Positions 61,939 to 64,000 of a stretch of DNA of 64,000 nt are shown here, piece after piece. The stretch spans positions 57,819-121,818 of the forward strand of contig NZ_FUYH01000009.1 in NCBI RefSeq assembly GCF_900167605.1, in the 5' to 3' direction. This DNA is from Caloramator quimbayensis. GTDB taxonomy: Bacteria > Bacillota > Clostridia > Clostridiales > Caloramatoraceae. Below the pieces are notes generated by a model. That model was given only the letters and a program-made list of their open reading frames with translations. It did no database searches and had not been told where the DNA came from. Numbering within the stretch: the first letter of the stretch is position 1; every line of letters begins with the position of its first letter. The position numbers and the translations under genes were made by a program.

Positions 61939-62466
61939 CTATGAGCTGTAAGCACTATAAACTTTATCGCTGAAATCCTCGAATTCAGCTTTACACCTAT
62001 CAATTTCACTTTGTGCTTTCTCTGAAAGCTCTGAATTAAAATAATCTCTCCTTTTAATCTTTTGAAACCAGTCAATAAGCTTATTAATTTCCTCTTCGTT
62101 TTCCTCAAGCTCTGCAAATGTAAAATTCTTTATATTTGTTTCTCTTATCATCTCCTCATGAAACTTTTCACAATACTCAATAAGTTCCTTATACTCTTTG
62201 CCTCTTTCCTCATTAAACTTTTTTATTATTTCATTTACACCTTCCATAAATCTGCCACAAACAATAAATATATTTCCTTCTTCCTTTTCAGTAAAATCCT
62301 TTATTTTTTCAAGTTCCTCTGAAATATTTTCAAATTCAGGTATTACCCATAGGGACTGATGTAAATTAAGTGCACCTAATTTTTTTAGCCTTCGCCACAT
62401 AGAAACCCTTATTCTTGATGGCTCTGAGGGAAGGTTATATGAAATAAAATAAAAATTTTGTTCCAC
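61939..62466 (-). CDS. ChrB-like protein (N-terminal domain only), GTG start
   Basis: A 175-residue protein. FYFISYNLPSEPSRIRVSMW and RRLKKLGALNLHQSLWVIPE (about 5-46) match the ChrB N-terminal domain, part of chromate-resistance regulators. The C-terminal ChrB domain is missing; residues 55-175 are helical and charged. Its neighbour is an MFS pump rather than ChrA. GTG start 62466 with AAAGGAGG; longer ATG frames are unlikely. Role: possibly a sensor for the pump, inferred. Confidence 0.82.
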   Translation of the reverse strand: MEQNFYFISYNLPSEPSRIRVSMWRRLKKLGALNLHQSLWVIPEFENISEELEKIKDFTEKEEGNIFIVCGRFMEGVNEIIKKFNEERGKEYKELIEYCEKFHEEMIRETNIKNFTFAELEENEEEINKLIDWFQKIKRRDYFNSELSEKAQSEIDRCKAEFEDFSDKVYSAYSS

Positions 62467-62533
62467 TAAAATTCCTCCTTTGTAACAGCCGTTACATTCA
62501 TTATATAACATTTTAATTAAAAATAAAATAAGA

Positions 62534-62600
62534 AGCCATGAAATAATATCAAAAATAAACTCTATGTTGAAGAATCTACTTTTGAATTATTCATGGCTTT
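62534..62600 (-). terminator. Probable terminator of the flavodiiron gene
   Basis: AAGCCATGAA(A)TAAT pairs with ATTATTCATGGCTT, a 14-bp stem with one bulge and a loop of about 38 nt; minus strand continues CTTATTTTATTTTTAA. Placed 29 nt after the gene's stop codon. The long loop makes it a less usual terminator. Confidence 0.55.
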
Positions 62601-62628
62601 AATAAATAAGATATAACTTTTAATCTAA

Positions 62629-63804
62629 CTATATAGCTTCTCCAGCTCTTTTGCCTATATTTTTTGCCTTTTCTAAATCCTCTTTTGTAGGTTTAAATTG
62701 AACCTTAAATCCTTCTTCAAAAATTTTGAACTTAAGACCTTTTAATCTTTCCTCAATCATAGGAACTGCTTCCCCGCTCCACCCGTAGGAGCCAAACACG
62801 AAGGCCAATTTGCCTCTATTAATAATTGGTGAAGTTAAAGAAAGCATATCCCATATCGGTTTTAAAGCATCCTGATTTATAGTTGGAGAGCCAACAGCGA
62901 TAAATTTAGAATCATCTATAATATCAATCACCCTGTTAATATCCATTTCAGAAACATCTATTGTTTTTACCTCTGCTCCTGCTTCTTTAAGTCCTTCTGC
63001 TATAGACTGTGCAATCATTTTTGTGTAACCATAGGCTGAAACATAAAGAACAGAAGCATTTTTCCCAGCTGCAAGATTTAAAACAGGCTTGCTCCAATTT
63101 TCATAAAGCGCAACATATTTTAATGGATTATTTCTGTGAATCGGTCCATGGCTTGGAGCAATAATGTCTATCTTTAGAGGTTTTATCTTCTCAATTGCAG
63201 AAAGAACATGTTTTTTAAAGGGCCCCATAATTACTTCAAAGTAATATTTAAATTCCTCAGAAAAATCTCCGACTTCATCATTAAATATGCTATTATCGCA
63301 GTAGTGGCATCCAAAGGCATCACAGCTAAAAAGTATATTATCATATTCGCTGTATGTAAATATAGTATCAGGCCAATGTAAAAATGGCGCAGATATAAAC
63401 TTTAATGTCCTTTTCCCTATGGAGAGCTCACCCTTTGCTTCCTCACCTATAAAGTCCTTATTTATTATCTGTCTTATATTTATAAGGGCAGATTTTGATG
63501 CATAAACAACTGCATCAGTATAAGTTTCAAGTATTTTTCCAAGGCAGCCGCTGTGATCTGGTTCTGTATGATTTACAACAACATAATCTATTTGTCTATC
63601 TCCAATAATGGACTTTATATTTGAAATAAATTCATCAAAATATCCATCCTTAGCACAATCAATAAGTACGATTTTTTCATCAACTATAAGATATGAATTG
63701 TAAGTAGTTCCGCTTTTTGTTTCCATTATTATGTCAAAAACTCTAAGTTCAGGGTTTTTGACTCCCACATAATACACATCCTTTTTTAATTCTTTTATAT
63801 TCAT
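62629..63804 (-). CDS. Flavodiiron protein (A-type flavoprotein)
   Basis: A 391-residue enzyme that reduces O2 or NO to water or N2O. N-terminal metallo-beta-lactamase-like domain with diiron ligands HTEPDHSG (about 79-86), H in SAPFLHWPDTIFTY, D in LFSCDAFGCH, and H in IIAPSHGPIH; C-terminal flavodoxin domain from about 247 (SVLYVSAYGYTKMIAQSIAE) with SPTINQDALKP and FGSYGWSGEAVPMIEERL. No extra rubredoxin domain, so class A. SD GAGGTGATAAA. Protects an anaerobe from oxygen. Confidence 0.95.
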   Translation of the reverse strand: MNIKELKKDVYYVGVKNPELRVFDIIMETKSGTTYNSYLIVDEKIVLIDCAKDGYFDEFISNIKSIIGDRQIDYVVVNHTEPDHSGCLGKILETYTDAVVYASKSALINIRQIINKDFIGEEAKGELSIGKRTLKFISAPFLHWPDTIFTYSEYDNILFSCDAFGCHYCDNSIFNDEVGDFSEEFKYYFEVIMGPFKKHVLSAIEKIKPLKIDIIAPSHGPIHRNNPLKYVALYENWSKPVLNLAAGKNASVLYVSAYGYTKMIAQSIAEGLKEAGAEVKTIDVSEMDINRVIDIIDDSKFIAVGSPTINQDALKPIWDMLSLTSPIINRGKLAFVFGSYGWSGEAVPMIEERLKGLKFKIFEEGFKVQFKPTKEDLEKAKNIGKRAGEAI

Positions 63805-63903
63805 TTTATCACCTCAATCTATTTGTATTCCATACAACTATTAACAATATTATTATAACCCATAATATATACAAATAAAATATTTCTAAAGATAATATTT
63901 TTC
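63805..63903. other. Flavodiiron gene leader, gene-free
   Basis: A/T-rich, with a TATAAT box (minus strand, about 63851-63856) some 47 nt upstream of the ATG; the -35 is not convincing. Confidence 0.4.
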
Positions 63904-64000
63904 CAAGGCTTAGAGCTTCAAAATGAGCGGCAAAGATTATCTGTGCAGCATTATGGTTACATCTCCTTTCGTTGCTTAGAAACCATAATGCTGCTAAAGC
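63904..64000. repeat. Palindromic repeat family, arms at the window edge
   Basis: 63904-63957 (AAGGCTTAGAGCTTC, then GCAGCATTATGGTT) resembles the right half of the 191-bp palindrome at 10801. From 63980 AACCATAATGCTGC-AAAGC resembles its left arm and continues past the edge. The two facing ends themselves pair over 14 bases around a 22-nt spacer. The rest of the element lies outside the window. Confidence 0.65.

Overview
The window is A/T-rich chromosomal DNA from a spore-forming anaerobe of the class Clostridia, close to Clostridiaceae by gene order; a moderate thermophile such as Caloramator or a relative is a guess, not a demonstrated identity. Support: strong GGAGG ribosome binding sites, two alpha/beta small acid-soluble spore proteins, a YtxC-type sporulation gene beside thrS, three T-box leaders, an L20-type leader with an AUU-initiated infC, ktrAB, and oxygen-sensitive chemistry (aldehyde:ferredoxin oxidoreductase-like protein, flavodiiron protein).

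Layout. 1-7.2 kb (minus): the 3'-truncated end of an FMN-dependent alpha-hydroxy-acid dehydrogenase, then a U32 protein - mutS2 - GNAT - yfcE operon. 7.2-12.0 kb: an accessory island of unrecognised genes (beta-rich protein, glycosyltransferase, Cys-rich protein, two coiled-coil proteins) with dispersed repeats and a 191-bp near-perfect palindrome. 12.0-24.6 kb (minus): information-processing block, in transcription order ytxC, [T-box] thrS, [L20 leader] infC-rpmI-rplT, ktrB-ktrA-trmH-type methyltransferase, [T-box] pheS-pheT-zapA. 24.6-27.2 kb: an MFS pump, a repeat-rich strip with a small coiled-coil gene, and a five-tRNA operon (Val-Asp-Phe-Gly-Cys). 27.3-30.2 kb: hslO, a methyltransferase, manA, a spore protein. 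30.4-37.1 kb (plus): lysine/diaminopimelate operon asd-dapA-dapB-patA-dapH, interrupted just upstream of dapH by a decayed IS607-type element (tnpA and tnpB both frameshifted). 37-44.5 kb: SSB-like protein, Mur-ligase-like fragment, spore protein, DUF4364 regulator-like protein, folC, and valS behind a Val T-box with a small membrane-protein gene in between. 44.5-47 kb: an ECF-type sigma operon with membrane partners. 47-54.5 kb: small membrane proteins, an SDR, an ABC ATPase remnant, a nitrate/sulfonate/thiamine-precursor-type ABC importer, and a tungsten-type oxidoreductase with a four-cluster ferredoxin. 54.5-64 kb (minus): clpB, an HTH-TPR regulator, a YtxH-like protein, an iron-sulfur-type flavoprotein, a ChrB-like/MFS pair and a flavodiiron protein; the window ends inside another copy of the palindromic repeat family.

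The genes fit one picture: amino-acid-starvation-sensing leaders control PheRS, ThrRS and ValRS; the dap genes make diaminopimelate by the acetyl branch for wall and lysine; redox and stress genes fit an oxygen-challenged anaerobe. The most unusual material is the set of palindromic and dispersed repeats in the accessory strips, and the IS607 insertion in the lysine operon, whose TnpB is broken by one extra copy of a 5-bp tandem unit.
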